DNA of 64,000 bases from Bacillus sp. RO2 (GCF_012911845.1 NZ_JAAXCU010000045.1:1-64000), one strand, 5' to 3'. Counted from the stretch's first letter, positions 36,048 to 45,215 are shown. Numbers and translations are program-made. The notes: generated by a model from the letters alone, not told the origin.

Positions 36048-37828
36048 TTTGGAGAAGTGTAGTTGGTAAGCTTTGGCTTACCGTGTTACTCTTAGTTTCA
36101 TTTGTATTATTTGTTTTAACTATTCTTTTGCTAGAGTTCTTTGAGAATTATCATGTGCAGGAAGCGGAGAAGGATTTGACGCAGGCAGCAAGCAAGATTT
36201 CGTTAATCCTTGAACAACATGAAGACATGGAGCAATCCAAATCTATAGCATGGGAACTCGTAGATGAAGTATCTCGGGTGGTCATTTTTACAGACAAAGG
36301 GGAGTACTCTCATTCCCCGACATCTCAATTTGACCATCTGCCGGCTGAATTCTTCCTAAACGACCCGGACCTTTCCCTTGTGTTTGAAGATCAGCCTATC
36401 GTGACGAAAAAAACATACCTGCCTGATTTTCAAATCACAGATGAAATGCAAGGCGAAGTCATGATCGTCGGTATTCCCTTGCATATCAATGAGGATAAAG
36501 ATGGAGCTGTGTTTGTTTATCAGTCATTGCTTGCAATTAAAGAAACAACCAAGCAAACAACAAAACTCATTTTGCTTGCCGCAGGTTTTGCGATCTTCTT
36601 AACGACTATTTTCGCCTTCTTCTTATCTACAAGGATAACAGCACCGCTGCGTAATATGCGAGAGGCTGCGTTCGAAGTAGCAAGAGGAAAGTTTGATACT
36701 AAGGTTCCAATATTAACTTCAGATGAAATTGGAGAACTTGGAATGGCTTTTAATCAAATGGGACGACAACTTAAATTTAATATTAATGCATTGAACCAAG
36801 AGAAGGAACATTTGGCCAACATTCTTAGCAGTATGGCGGATGGGGTTATCACCTTAAACAGAGATGGCACCATTCTTGTAACGAACCCCCCTGCGGAGAA
36901 GTTTTTGCAAGCCTGGTTCTACCAAGAAGGCAATGCCAGCGGGGAAGACCTGCCTGGAGAAGTGAAAGAAATGTTCCAACGGGCGATATCTGTTGAAAAA
37001 GAACAAACTATTGAATTAACCTATCAAGGGCGTACGTGGGTTATTGTAATGAGTCCATTATATACACAAACCCATATTCGAGGTGCAGTTGCCGTAATCC
37101 GAGATATGACGGAAGAGAGAAGGCTAGACAAACTTCGTAAAGACTTTATTGCCAATGTGTCTCATGAATTGCGTACCCCCATTTCCATGCTCCAAGGCTA
37201 CAGCGAAGCGATTGTGGATGATATAGCCGGAACAGATGAAGAGAAAAAAGAGTTAGCTTCTGTTATTTATGATGAATCCCTCAGGATGGGCCGCCTCGTA
37301 AATGATTTACTTGATTTGGCAAGAATGGAAGCAGGTCATATATCATTGAACTATGAGAAAGCCAATATTGTCGCTTTTGTCGAAAAAATAACCAGAAAGT
37401 TTCAAGGACTTGCAAAAGAGAAGTCAATTGTGTTGCAGTCTCATGTAGATGGTGAAGGCGCAATCCAAATGGATGTGGACCGTATGGAACAGGTAATGAC
37501 GAATCTAGTGGACAATGCGATTCGCCATACAGCCGATGGTGGGACCATTACCATTCATGCAAAATTGATAAATAACGGTGTCAAAATAGATGTAAAAGAT
37601 TCAGGCCACGGAATTCCTGAAGAAGACCTGCCTTTTGTTTTTGAACGTTTCTATAAAGCTGATAAGGCTCGGACAAGAGGCCGTGCTGGAACAGGTTTGG
37701 GTCTGGCTATTGTAAAAAATATTATTGAAGCTCACCGTGGTACCATTTCCGTTCATTCAAAAGAGAACGAGGGAACGACATTTTCCATGTATATTCCGCA
37801 AAAACACTCTCAAAATGGAGACCTGTAG
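36044..37828 (+). CDS. resE: Sensor histidine kinase ResE
   Basis: ResE is the membrane kinase for ResD. The 594 residues comprise two membrane helices (about 10-30 and 170-190) flanking an extracytoplasmic domain, a HAMP linker (about 190-240), a PAS domain (about 255-355), HisKA with phosphorylated H374 ([16 protein letters not shown]) and an HATPase_c domain with the N-box [14 protein letters not shown] and the G2 region [13 protein letters not shown]. Confidence 0.96.
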   Translation: MIWRSVVGKLWLTVLLLVSFVLFVLTILLLEFFENYHVQEAEKDLTQAASKISLILEQHEDMEQSKSIAWELVDEVSRVVIFTDKGEYSHSPTSQFDHLPAEFFLNDPDLSLVFEDQPIVTKKTYLPDFQITDEMQGEVMIVGIPLHINEDKDGAVFVYQSLLAIKETTKQTTKLILLAAGFAIFLTTIFAFFLSTRITAPLRNMREAAFEVARGKFDTKVPILTSDEIGELGMAFNQMGRQLKFNINALNQEKEHLANILSSMADGVITLNRDGTILVTNPPAEKFLQAWFYQEGNASGEDLPGEVKEMFQRAISVEKEQTIELTYQGRTWVIVMSPLYTQTHIRGAVAVIRDMTEERRLDKLRKDFIANVSHELRTPISMLQGYSEAIVDDIAGTDEEKKELASVIYDESLRMGRLVNDLLDLARMEAGHISLNYEKANIVAFVEKITRKFQGLAKEKSIVLQSHVDGEGAIQMDVDRMEQVMTNLVDNAIRHTADGGTITIHAKLINNGVKIDVKDSGHGIPEEDLPFVFERFYKADKARTRGRAGTGLGLAIVKNIIEAHRGTISVHSKENEGTTFSMYIPQKHSQNGDL

Positions 37829-37920
37829 CGAAAAATCTTGTTTTCTATGAAACATTATCTTGTCAAGACCAGACATATCTTGTAATATGAATCATAGCGA
37901 ATTGAATAGCGATATGAAAT

Positions 37921-38098
37921 AGTTGGTGTCACTTTTGTGACTTAATAGGGAATTTGGTGCGATGCCAAAACTGTCCCCGCAACTGTAAATGTGGACGAAA
38001 TGAGATGACCACTGTATGAACGGGCTTAAGAACTAGGTCCCCATATGGGAAGGCTCAAAGTAGGAAGAAGCATAAGTCAGTAGACCTGCCAATTATGA
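37921..38098 (+). promoter_or_regulatory. Cobalamin (B12) riboswitch
   Basis: B12-element landmarks occur in order: GGTGTC, GAATTTGGTGCGATGCCAAA, ACTGTCCCCGCAACTGT, and AAGTCAGTAGACCTGCC. It is followed by two terminator hairpins and then a lipoprotein gene and an ECF transporter S component, so it should reduce their transcription when B12 is plentiful. Confidence 0.95.
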
Positions 38099-38132
38099 TA
38101 CCAGTTTCAATACTTCGGGGGTTGAGTAGGAG

Positions 38133-38211
38133 AAACGGCAGAAATCCGTCTTTTTTGTCGTATTATGACATTGCCGTTTTTTACCTCATCCTGAATTGGG
38201 TGAGGTTTTTT
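38133..38211 (+). terminator. Riboswitch expression platform: alternative hairpins and terminator
   Basis: AAACGGCA (38133-38140) can pair with TGCCGTTT (38172-38179) before a T tract, or ACGG/CCGT can form a smaller hairpin with its own T run. CCTCATCC (38184-38191) and GGGTGAGG (38198-38205) then form a strong stem followed by TTTTTTG. Confidence 0.75.
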
Positions 38212-38322
38212 GTTTTTGCTCAACACATTGATTGAGGCATCCAGGGGTAAAGGTAGGGGGAGAAAATTTCATTTCACGATTCTACTTGCATGACAAAATT
38301 TCTTACATAAGGGGAAAAACAG

Positions 38323-38745
38323 ATGAAAAAACTTTTACTTACACTATTACTCACATTAACTCTTGCAATGACAGGGTGTGCTAATGCTAGTAATGAAACA
38401 AATCAAACAGCGAATAATGAAACACCTGCAGAAAATCAAGAACAACAAGAGAGCAAATTATCTACAAGCATTAAACTGACTAATCAAGGTGATGAAGTCA
38501 TTAGTGAAGAAACAGTTGAGTTTGAAGAAGGTGAGTCCTTAATGGATGTTATGGACCGAAACTTTGATCTTACTACTGGATTTGGAGGAGACTTCATCGT
38601 CGGAATTGACGGCCTAGGGTCCGAAGAAGAGTCTGATTATTACTGGAATATATCCGTTAACGGTGAAAGTCTAATGGTCGGGGCAAGTGATTACGTGCTA
38701 GAGGAGAACGACGAAGTTCATTTTGATTACCAAAAGGTGGAATAA
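38323..38745 (+). CDS. DUF4430 (transcobalamin-like C-terminal domain) lipoprotein
   Basis: This is a 140-residue secreted lipoprotein. A signal peptide ends in a lipobox (AMTG-C19), an Asn/Gln/Glu-rich linker runs to about 55, and a DUF4430 domain covers about 60-140 (GESLMDVMDRNFDL, YYWNISVNGESLMVGASDYVL). The domain corresponds to the C-terminal half of transcobalamin/intrinsic factor. With the B12 riboswitch upstream and an ECF S component downstream, a role as surface cobalamin-binding protein is likely but not shown. Its stop overlaps the next start. It is not present between resE and sigX in B. subtilis. Confidence 0.85.
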   Translation: MKKLLLTLLLTLTLAMTGCANASNETNQTANNETPAENQEQQESKLSTSIKLTNQGDEVISEETVEFEEGESLMDVMDRNFDLTTGFGGDFIVGIDGLGSEEESDYYWNISVNGESLMVGASDYVLEENDEVHFDYQKVE

Positions 38746-38747
38746 TG

Positions 38748-39299
38748 ATGGCAACCAGAAAAATAGCTTTGCTAGGTGTTCTAATAGCATTATGTGTGGT
38801 TGGAAGAATTGTCTTCGCCTCCGTTCCTAACGTACAGCCAGTCACAGCAATCATCATAATATGTGCTTTCTGGATGGGGCCAGTTTCAGGTGTGATTCTT
38901 GCAGTAGGCACCACCTTTGCAACGAACCTTGTTCTGGGCACTGGCATGTGGACATTTACACAAATATTTGCATGGTCTGTTATTGGATTGTTAAGTGGAG
39001 CAATCGGCATCTGGTTTAAAAAAATACCAGTATTCATTCTTTCCATCTATGCTGGACTTTGCGGGCTCTTTTTCGGTTTAGTTTTTTCCATTCAAAACAT
39101 GATAGTCGGCGGATTTCCTTTTCTGCCTTATTATCTGGCCGGGCTTCCATTTGATATCAACCATGCAATAGGAAACGTCGTATTTTTTATCATTCTCTAT
39201 CCGATACTTTCCAAACTTTTAAATGAACGAGCTTCCTTTATAATAAAAAGAAAAGAGAGCGTGTCACAATATCAAATGAGCAGCACGTACAAGAAATAA
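38748..39299 (+). CDS. ECF transporter S component, probable cobalamin (CbrT-like)
   Basis: This is a 183-residue membrane protein with five to six hydrophobic helices and an N-terminal basic start followed by IALLGVLIALCVVGRIVFA, the pattern of S components of energy-coupling factor transporters. The shared ECF ATPases and T subunit would be encoded elsewhere. Cobalamin specificity is inferred from the B12 riboswitch and the DUF4430 gene with which it is translationally coupled. Either ATG 38745 or 38748 could start it; 38748 has better spacing from AAGGTGG. Confidence 0.82.
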   Translation: MATRKIALLGVLIALCVVGRIVFASVPNVQPVTAIIIICAFWMGPVSGVILAVGTTFATNLVLGTGMWTFTQIFAWSVIGLLSGAIGIWFKKIPVFILSIYAGLCGLFFGLVFSIQNMIVGGFPFLPYYLAGLPFDINHAIGNVVFFIILYPILSKLLNERASFIIKRKESVSQYQMSSTYKK

Positions 39300-39305
39300 T
39301 ATCCC

Positions 39306-39341
39306 AGCGCCAAATCAATTAGATTGGCGCTTTTATTTTTT
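39306..39341 (+). terminator. Terminator of the B12 uptake operon
   Basis: GCGCCAAATC (39307-39316) pairs with GATTGGCGC (39322-39330) with one bulged A, followed by TTTTATTTTTTC. Confidence 0.88.
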
Positions 39342-39352
39342 CTTTGGTAAGG

Positions 39353-39376
39353 TCCTTGCGGAAATCAACAAAGGTG
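39353..39376 (+). repeat. Terminal scrap of the dispersed intergenic repeat
   Basis: TTGCGGAAATCAACAAAGGT equals the 3' end of the larger repeat copies; the rest is missing. The remaining interval to the sigX promoter shows nothing else. Confidence 0.5.
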
Positions 39377-39559
39377 TCTTCATATATCACTTAATACGAA
39401 AATAGGTCGAAATATGTATGAAACCTCTTAGGAAAAGCCTACAAAAATCCCTACAATCCTATATGGACATCCCTTATACTTATATTACAGATAATAATCT
39501 ATAAGAAATAATTACCATATAACCCTAGTTAAATTGTAATTTTAGTAATATATTTGTAA

Positions 39560-39586
39560 TGTAACTTTCTTACTATAATAAACGAC
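39560..39586 (+). promoter_or_regulatory. Autoregulatory sigma-X promoter of sigX-rsiX
   Basis: TGTAAC (39560-39565) and CGAC (39583-39586) are separated by 17 bp, matching the sigma-X recognition elements. Autoregulation by sigma-X is established in B. subtilis. Confidence 0.8.
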
Positions 39587-39610
39587 TAATGAAATGAACG
39601 GAGGGAAACT

Positions 39611-40147
39611 ATGAATACCGTTTTTCAAGAGCTCTATGAAAAATATCACCAGGATGTTTATCAATTCTTATATTACATGGTGAACAACAAGGAGCAAGCG
39701 GAAGACCTCGTTCAAGAAGTTTATATAAAAGTTTTACGTTCCTATGATCGTTTTGAAGGGAAGAGCAGCGAAAAGACCTGGCTGTTTTCTATTGCCAAGC
39801 ATGTTGCCATTGATTCCTTTCGCAAACAAAAAGGATGGAAAAACAAACTACTTGAAACTTTTGACTGGAATAAGCAACAGGTCACAGATCACGCTCCTCT
39901 ACCTGAAGAGATAGCCGTACAAAATGAACAAGTTCAACAAATGTACCGGTGCTTGGATAAGTGTAAAGTCGATCACAGACTAGTCCTCGTCCTGCGGTAC
40001 ATACAAGCCCTTTCTATTCAAGAAACAGCCCATATTCTTGGCTGGACGGAAAGTAAGGTGAAAACAACTCAACATAGAGCCTTAAAGGTCTTGAAGGCAT
40101 ATATGGAAGAACTTCAAGAGAAAGGAGGAAACAGCAATGCGTCATAA
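39611..40147 (+). CDS. sigX: ECF sigma factor SigX
   Basis: SigX controls cell-envelope charge modification and resistance to cationic peptides. The 178-residue ECF factor has region 2 (EDLVQEVYIKVLRSYDRFEGKSSEKTWLFSIAKHVAIDSFRK, given in parts: about residues 32-73) and region 4 with helix-turn-helix SIQETAHILGWTESKVKTTQ (about 138-157). GGAGGG precedes the ATG. It overlaps rsiX by 11 bp. Confidence 0.93.
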   Translation: MNTVFQELYEKYHQDVYQFLYYMVNNKEQAEDLVQEVYIKVLRSYDRFEGKSSEKTWLFSIAKHVAIDSFRKQKGWKNKLLETFDWNKQQVTDHAPLPEEIAVQNEQVQQMYRCLDKCKVDHRLVLVLRYIQALSIQETAHILGWTESKVKTTQHRALKVLKAYMEELQEKGGNSNAS

Positions 40148-41408
40148 TGATGAAGACCAAATGGAAAAGCTGTTAAGGCAAATGCCCAAAATGAAAGATG
40201 ATCGAGATCCAAAACAAATATATAAAGAAATACAACCGAAACTATCAAATTCCCCGCGCCGGTCAAAAATAGTACCTGCTTTTGCATTGCTTGCTGCTTT
40301 AGTCCTTTTCGCCATAGTGGCACCGATGTTCATCAATAACATGCAATTTGACATGAGCTTAAGTGGTTCTGATAATAGTTCAGAAGAAAGTATGGACATG
40401 GCGACCATGAATGTAGATGAAACGTTAGATGATTCAGCGGCAGACACCAGTAGGGAAGCAATAGAGGAAGAGGAAGTTTCTTCAACAGAGATGAAGGAGA
40501 CTGAAGAAGCAAGTGACTTTGCTGCAGCGGAGATCAATACAGCAGAAGGAAAGAGTTTTGTTACATCTTCGTTTAATGTAGAGTCAGAGTACGCCGTTAC
40601 CATAGGGGTGTCATTGAGTGAAGCGGATAACTTTGAATACGGTGGTTCTACTACTCCATTGACAGTAATCGTTCCTCGTGTGGGAAAAGACACGTACGTG
40701 GATGCTCTCAATAAAGTCCGAGGGACAATTGCATATGAGGAGTATGGAACTGAATCTCCTATTATTAATGACAATGTAAAAATATCAGAAGGGGACATAG
40801 GGTTAGCAAATCCTATGCCGATACTAGATGTAACTGATATGGCTAAAGGATTAGCAACCTATCAAGGTGATCTCTTCTTTAAAGAACTTAGTGATACTTT
40901 CAGTACTAACTATACTCATATTTTGTTTAGTAACAATGGATCAACAAAAAGTGTGGAAATTGGCAATAATGTATATGATAGCCCGGTAGAGTTAGAGGCA
41001 AAAAACAAGAGGGCTTATTTCAAATATCATATAGGTAGTCTACCTTTACTTGTAGCCGGACATGAACGGTATTTATCAATTGGAGAAGCTCTTACAGCGA
41101 TGACCGTTGCACCAGAGCAAGCAGATTATAGTAAGCTAGAGGCATCCATTCCAGATACGGTAAAAGTGGAAGGGTTGGCGTTGGAAAGTGACGGTGCGGT
41201 AGTTCGCATTAAGCTATCAGATCGAAGCGTACTTGAAAATAACGACGAAACCATCTTTGCCCTTGAGGCGATGATGATGGTAGCTAAAGAATTTGGATTA
41301 AGGGGTGTGGTTTTTGAGTCCTCTCAAAATGGGACGATTGGGAACATCACACTCAATGAAGAAGTTAGCGTTCCTTATTCCCCGAATCCAATTCCTTATA
41401 GTGAGTAA
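40137..41408 (+). CDS. rsiX: Anti-sigma factor RsiX
   Basis: This is a transmembrane inhibitor of SigX. The 423-residue protein has a short cytoplasmic N-terminus (1-42, MEKLLRQMPKMKDDRDPKQIY), one membrane helix (about 46-66), a serine/threonine/glutamate-rich stalk (about 75-140) and a large extracytoplasmic domain (about 145-423). It is longer than the B. subtilis protein, mostly in the acidic stalk. Its assignment follows from overlap with sigX and topology. Confidence 0.9.
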   Translation: MRHNDEDQMEKLLRQMPKMKDDRDPKQIYKEIQPKLSNSPRRSKIVPAFALLAALVLFAIVAPMFINNMQFDMSLSGSDNSSEESMDMATMNVDETLDDSAADTSREAIEEEEVSSTEMKETEEASDFAAAEINTAEGKSFVTSSFNVESEYAVTIGVSLSEADNFEYGGSTTPLTVIVPRVGKDTYVDALNKVRGTIAYEEYGTESPIINDNVKISEGDIGLANPMPILDVTDMAKGLATYQGDLFFKELSDTFSTNYTHILFSNNGSTKSVEIGNNVYDSPVELEAKNKRAYFKYHIGSLPLLVAGHERYLSIGEALTAMTVAPEQADYSKLEASIPDTVKVEGLALESDGAVVRIKLSDRSVLENNDETIFALEAMMMVAKEFGLRGVVFESSQNGTIGNITLNEEVSVPYSPNPIPYSE

Positions 41409-41412
41409 GTTG

Positions 41413-41446
41413 AAAAAGCGTGCAGATGAGCACGCTTTTTACTTTT
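41413..41446 (+). terminator. Terminator of sigX-rsiX
   Basis: AAAAAGCGTGC (41413-41423) pairs perfectly with GCACGCTTTTT (41430-41440). The following T run merges into the first, degraded unit of the tandem array. Confidence 0.9.
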
Positions 41447-41880
41447 TTGGGTGTCTCTCCGACCGAATGGTTACTTGAAGAGCAAAAATGGTAACAGATA
41501 AGGGGTCTCTCCGCCCAAAACTCCTGTAGAGATTCAAAAACGGTAGTAGAGAGGTGGTCTCTTCGCCCAAAACTGCTGCAGAGATTTAAAAACGGTAGTA
41601 GAGAAGTGGTCTCTCCCCCCAAAACTGCTCCAGAGATTCAAAAACGGTAACAGAGAAGTGATCTCTCCACCCAAAACTCCTCCAGAAAAACAAAAACGGT
41701 AGTAGAGAAGTGATCTCTCCGCCCAAAACTCCTGCAGAAAAACAAAAACGGTAGTAGAGAGGTGGTCTCACCGCCCAAAACTGCTCCAGAGATACAAAAA
41801 CGGTAGTAGAGAAGTGGTCTCTCCACCCGAAACTCCTCCAGAAAAACAAAAACGGTAAAAGATAAGGCATCTCAACGCCC
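41447..41880 (+). repeat. 52-bp tandem repeat array 3 (about 8 units)
   Basis: Units begin GGTAGTAGAG (or GGTAACAGA) at 41490, 41542, 41594, 41646, 41698, 41750, 41802 and 41854, exactly 52 bp apart, with a truncated unit before them. Heads read GTAGAGAAGTGGTCTCTCCG then CCCAAAA; tails read CTCCTCCAGAAAAAC or CTGCTCCAGAGATTC then AAAAAC. The same head occurs in arrays 2 and 4. The array fills the gap between the rsiX terminator and the GntP-family gene. Confidence 0.95.
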
Positions 41881-41978
41881 ATCCCCCCTTTACTTTATAC
41901 ATATTTAAAATCCCACAAGCAAATACTACCTCCATATATAGGAAGAATACCATTTCTCCCCCTTAAAGGAGGGTACAT

Positions 41979-43265
41979 ATGTTCAGTATAATTGTCGGGC
42001 TAGTGCTTTTAATGTTACTAGCATACCTCGGCTGGTCCATTATTTGGATAGCTCCACTTGTATCTGCAGTTGTAGCGTTGATAAGCGGTTTGGATCTCTT
42101 ACCGGCGTATACCCAAACCTATATGACGGGCTTTGTTGATTTTGCCAAACAATGGTTTCCGGTATTTTTGCTTGGTGCCATCTTTGGAAAATTGATGGAA
42201 GACACGGGTGCAGCTCAAGCTGTTGCATTTAAAATCACTAAGTTGTTAGGAAAAAAGAGAGCTATTCTTGGTGTATTGATAGCTGCAGCTGTACTGACAT
42301 ATGGCGGAGTGAGTTTGTTTGTTGTGGTTTTTGCCATTTATCCGCTCGCCATTGCGCTATTCAGGGAAGCGGATATTTCTAGAAAACTGCTTCCTGGTAC
42401 GTTTGCTCTAGGAGCATTCACATTTACGATGACTGCTTTGCCAGGAACACCTCAAATTCAAAACCTTATTCCAATTCCTTACTTTAAATCAACGCCTTTA
42501 TCAGCTCCTATTATGGGTATTGTAGCGGGCTTAATAATGGCTGTCGGGGGTTATTTCTATTTAAAGTGGAGAGAAGGAAGATTAACCAAAGCTGGTGACA
42601 CATTTGATGAGCCAAAAGGCGGCCAAGAAGTAAAACAAATTAAAGAAGAAGAGTTGCCTAACTGGATTTTGTCCTTTCTCCCATTATTAATTGTTGTAAT
42701 TACACTCAATGGATTTAAATGGGACATCATTCCTTCTCTGATTGTTGGAACATTCGCGATCATGCTCTTTAATTTAAAGAAATATAAGTCATTTATTGGG
42801 GCCATAAATGGTGGTGCATCTGGTTCAGTAATGGCCATCATTAATACAAGTGCTGCGGTAGGTTTTGGGGCAGTCGTAACAGCGGCTCCAGGATTTGAAA
42901 CGTTAACGGATATTTTACTTGGCATAAAAGGAAATCCGCTTATCTCTGAGGCTTTGTCTGTTCAATTAATGGCAATGATTACAGGTTCTGCATCGGGAGG
43001 TATGGGTATCGCATTGGAGGCTTTGGGAGATCAGTATTATCAATTGGCGCAATCTACGGGAATGAATCCCGACGCCTTTCACCGTATAGCAGCCATTGCG
43101 TCAGGCGCCTCGATTTTACCTCATAATGGCGCACTACTTACGCTTTTTGCTGTAACGGGTCTTACTCACAAAGATTCATATAAAGACATCGCAGTTGTGG
43201 CATTATTAATTCCTACTGTAGCTGTTGTGGTAGCCATTATTATGGCAAGCATTGGGATTATGTAA
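41979..43265 (+). CDS. GntP family permease, probably for 3-hydroxybutyrate
   Basis: This is a proton-coupled carboxylate symporter of the GntP family. The 428 residues have about 12 membrane helices, with family motifs LGAIFGKLMEDTGAAQAVA (about 61-79), ALPGTPQIQNLIPIPYF (about 150-166) and SGASILPHNGALLTLFAVTG (about 375-394). AAAGGAGGG precedes the ATG. The partner gene downstream encodes 3-hydroxybutyrate dehydrogenase, the same pairing as yxjC-yxjF in B. subtilis, so hydroxybutyrate import is the best guess; gluconate or another hydroxy-acid is possible. Confidence 0.85.
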   Translation: MFSIIVGLVLLMLLAYLGWSIIWIAPLVSAVVALISGLDLLPAYTQTYMTGFVDFAKQWFPVFLLGAIFGKLMEDTGAAQAVAFKITKLLGKKRAILGVLIAAAVLTYGGVSLFVVVFAIYPLAIALFREADISRKLLPGTFALGAFTFTMTALPGTPQIQNLIPIPYFKSTPLSAPIMGIVAGLIMAVGGYFYLKWREGRLTKAGDTFDEPKGGQEVKQIKEEELPNWILSFLPLLIVVITLNGFKWDIIPSLIVGTFAIMLFNLKKYKSFIGAINGGASGSVMAIINTSAAVGFGAVVTAAPGFETLTDILLGIKGNPLISEALSVQLMAMITGSASGGMGIALEALGDQYYQLAQSTGMNPDAFHRIAAIASGASILPHNGALLTLFAVTGLTHKDSYKDIAVVALLIPTVAVVVAIIMASIGIM

Positions 43266-43285
43266 AATGAAAAGGAGGAAATAGG

Positions 43286-44062
43286 ATGGTTGAGAATAAA
43301 GTTGTATTTATCACTGGTGCAGCACAAGGAATAGGGTATGAAATTGGAGAGCGTTTTGCTGAAAATGGAGCAAAAGTGGCTATTTCTGATATCAACGAAG
43401 AAGGAATTGATAAAGCAGTTAAACAATTGAAGGACAAAGGACATCAAGTGTTCGGAGTTAAATGTGATGTGACAAACGAAGAAGAAATAAAGAGCGCATT
43501 GGACCAAACCTATGAACACTTTGGATCCGTAGATATTTTAATAAATAATGCAGGGATGCAACACGTTGCCCCAATTGAAGAGTTCTCTACAGAAAAATAT
43601 GAGTTGTTGTTGAAAATAATGCTCATTGCACCATTTATGGCTACTAAACATGTCTTTCCTTTAATGAAAAAGAACGGATTTGGAAGAATTTTAAACATGG
43701 CATCTATTAACGGATTAATAGGTTTTGCCGGTAAAGCGGGCTATAATAGTGCAAAACATGGAGTAGTCGGCCTTACGAAAGTAGCCGCATTGGAAGGGGC
43801 GGAACATGGCATTACAGTGAATGCATTATGCCCTGGTTATGTGGATACTCCACTTGTTAGAAATCAGTTACAAGATCTTGCAAACACAAGAAATATACCA
43901 TTAGAAAAGGCATTAGAATTGGTTATATATCCGCTTGTACCGCAGAAACGTTTATTATCTGTAGATGAGATTGCTGACTATGCTTTGTTTTTAGCAAGTG
44001 ATAAGGCGAAAGGTGTTACTGGCCAGGCGGTTGTCATGGATGGAGGGTACACCGCACAATAA
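43286..44062 (+). CDS. D-3-hydroxybutyrate dehydrogenase (SDR family)
   Basis: The enzyme oxidises 3-hydroxybutyrate to acetoacetate with NAD. The 258-residue short-chain dehydrogenase has the cofactor motif T10-GAAQGIG17, NNAG (87-90) and the catalytic triad S140, Y153, K157. NAGMQHVAPIEEF is close to the substrate-binding AGIQHVAP of hydroxybutyrate dehydrogenases, and the C-terminal VTGQAVVMDGGYTAQ is typical. It follows the permease by 20 bp with AAAGGAGG, so the two form an uptake-oxidation unit. No CoA transferase genes follow here. Confidence 0.9.
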   Translation: MVENKVVFITGAAQGIGYEIGERFAENGAKVAISDINEEGIDKAVKQLKDKGHQVFGVKCDVTNEEEIKSALDQTYEHFGSVDILINNAGMQHVAPIEEFSTEKYELLLKIMLIAPFMATKHVFPLMKKNGFGRILNMASINGLIGFAGKAGYNSAKHGVVGLTKVAALEGAEHGITVNALCPGYVDTPLVRNQLQDLANTRNIPLEKALELVIYPLVPQKRLLSVDEIADYALFLASDKAKGVTGQAVVMDGGYTAQ

Positions 44063-44079
44063 AATGGAGGGGTGAGGGA

Positions 44080-44247
44080 ATGAAGAAGGAATCCAAAGAG
44101 AAGCTAACGGCGCAGGAAGAAGCAACTGCTACAAACATGAAACTTGAGCAGAAGTTCTATCATGATTCAGATCATCAGGACGGCAGCTTATACAATCTGG
44201 GAGATAGTACTCCACTATTAAATGATGAGGAAAAAGGTGCTGATTAG
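44080..44247 (+). CDS. Putative 55-residue hydrophilic protein
   Basis: The frame starts MKKESKEKLTAQEEATATN and ends LLNDEEKGAD. It is highly charged, without hydrophobic segments, and probably disordered. AGGGGTGAGGG lies just upstream of the ATG, and the gene starts 17 bp after the dehydrogenase stop. Its last codons form the left arm of a terminator, a common arrangement for real 3' gene ends. No family is recognised. Confidence 0.65.
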   Translation: MKKESKEKLTAQEEATATNMKLEQKFYHDSDHQDGSLYNLGDSTPLLNDEEKGAD

Positions 44248-44258
44248 CATCTTTTTTA
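44231..44258 (+). terminator. Terminator of the permease-dehydrogenase operon
   Basis: AAAAAGGTGCT pairs with AGCATCTTTTT (one G-U) around GATT, with the T run built into the right arm. Confidence 0.8.
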
Positions 44259-44340
44259 TTTGTGAATTTTTTGAAAATATGTACCAACTTTCTCTGGATA
44301 AATAGTATAATTAGCAAAAAAGAAGAGAGGGGATATATCT

Positions 44341-45153
44341 ATGCTGACTGATTATCATAACCATCTGGAGAGAGGGACATTAACGTTAGATTATTTGAAA
44401 CAATTTACGAGAGTAGCTCAACAAAAAGGCATTCACGAGTTTGGTATCTCAGAACATGCCTATCATTTCTATCAAACAAAGGATATCCTAAGTAATCCAT
44501 GGGTGGAAGAACGAAGATATTATGATATGGCAGATTATTATCAACTTTTTCAGCAAGCTTGGAATGAAGGGATCAATGTAAAAATGTCCATAGAGATGGA
44601 TTATACACCTGGCAAGCACGCAGAGATGAAAAAGTTTATTGATACATATCCTTTTGACTATGTGATCGGTTCCATACATTGGGTAGAAGACTTTGGAATT
44701 GACTTGGCTGAGTTTCGTAAAGAATGGGACCTCAGGGATACCAATGAGGTATATACCAAATATTTTGATCAAGTTGTCACCTTAGCACAGTCAAATTTGT
44801 TTGATATTATAGGACACCTAGATCTGGTGAAAATTTTCAAATATGTGCCGAAGGATGAAGAGTTTCTATTGGAGCAATATGATCGAGCAGCCTCTGCACT
44901 TGCCAACTCAAAAACATGTGTGGAAATTAGTACAGCGGGACTCCGGAAGCCTGTTGGGGAACTATATCCTGATAAACGGTTATTGAAGATGTGTCATGAT
45001 AAAGGGGTGCCAATTGTGCTTTCCTCGGATGCTCATGTACCTGAACATGTTGGTGCGGATTATGACCAAGCTGTTCTACTTGCCAAAGAAGTAGGTTACA
45101 AGACAGTTATGACCTTTAACAGAGGCGAACGCAGAGAAATGGAATTGGGTTAA
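44341..45153 (+). CDS. PHP-domain phosphoesterase (histidinol-phosphatase-like)
   Basis: This is a 270-residue metal-dependent phosphoesterase of the PHP superfamily. Metal-ligand motifs are DYHNHLERG (residues 4-12), ISEHAYHF (about 37-44), a glutamate in SIEMDY, GSIHWVED, IIGHLDLVKIF and SSDAHVPEHVG (about 231-241). It resembles HisJ-type histidinol phosphatases and YtvP, but lies away from histidine genes, so the substrate is open. It is not found at this site in B. subtilis. Confidence 0.82.
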   Translation: MLTDYHNHLERGTLTLDYLKQFTRVAQQKGIHEFGISEHAYHFYQTKDILSNPWVEERRYYDMADYYQLFQQAWNEGINVKMSIEMDYTPGKHAEMKKFIDTYPFDYVIGSIHWVEDFGIDLAEFRKEWDLRDTNEVYTKYFDQVVTLAQSNLFDIIGHLDLVKIFKYVPKDEEFLLEQYDRAASALANSKTCVEISTAGLRKPVGELYPDKRLLKMCHDKGVPIVLSSDAHVPEHVGADYDQAVLLAKEVGYKTVMTFNRGERREMELG

Positions 45154-45180
45154 TCCTTTTTCCTTTTATGACAACAAGTA

Positions 45181-45211
45181 ATCCCCTTACATACGTGAGG
45201 GGATAATTTTT
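45181..45211. terminator. Bidirectional terminator between the PHP gene and serA
   Basis: ATCCCCTTAC (45181-45190) and GTGAGGGGAT (45195-45204) form a stem with AATTTTT on the plus side, between convergent genes. Confidence 0.85.
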
Positions 45212-45215
45212 CGGC

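Noticed and set aside
40142-40798. Long minus-strand frame opposite rsiX
   Set aside because: It is a serine/threonine-rich shadow of the acidic, repetitive rsiX stalk; the plus-strand frame overlaps sigX as expected.
41365-41953. Minus-strand frames up to about 98 codons across array 3
   Set aside because: Same artefact of repetition; the motif order follows the DNA repeat, not a protein fold.
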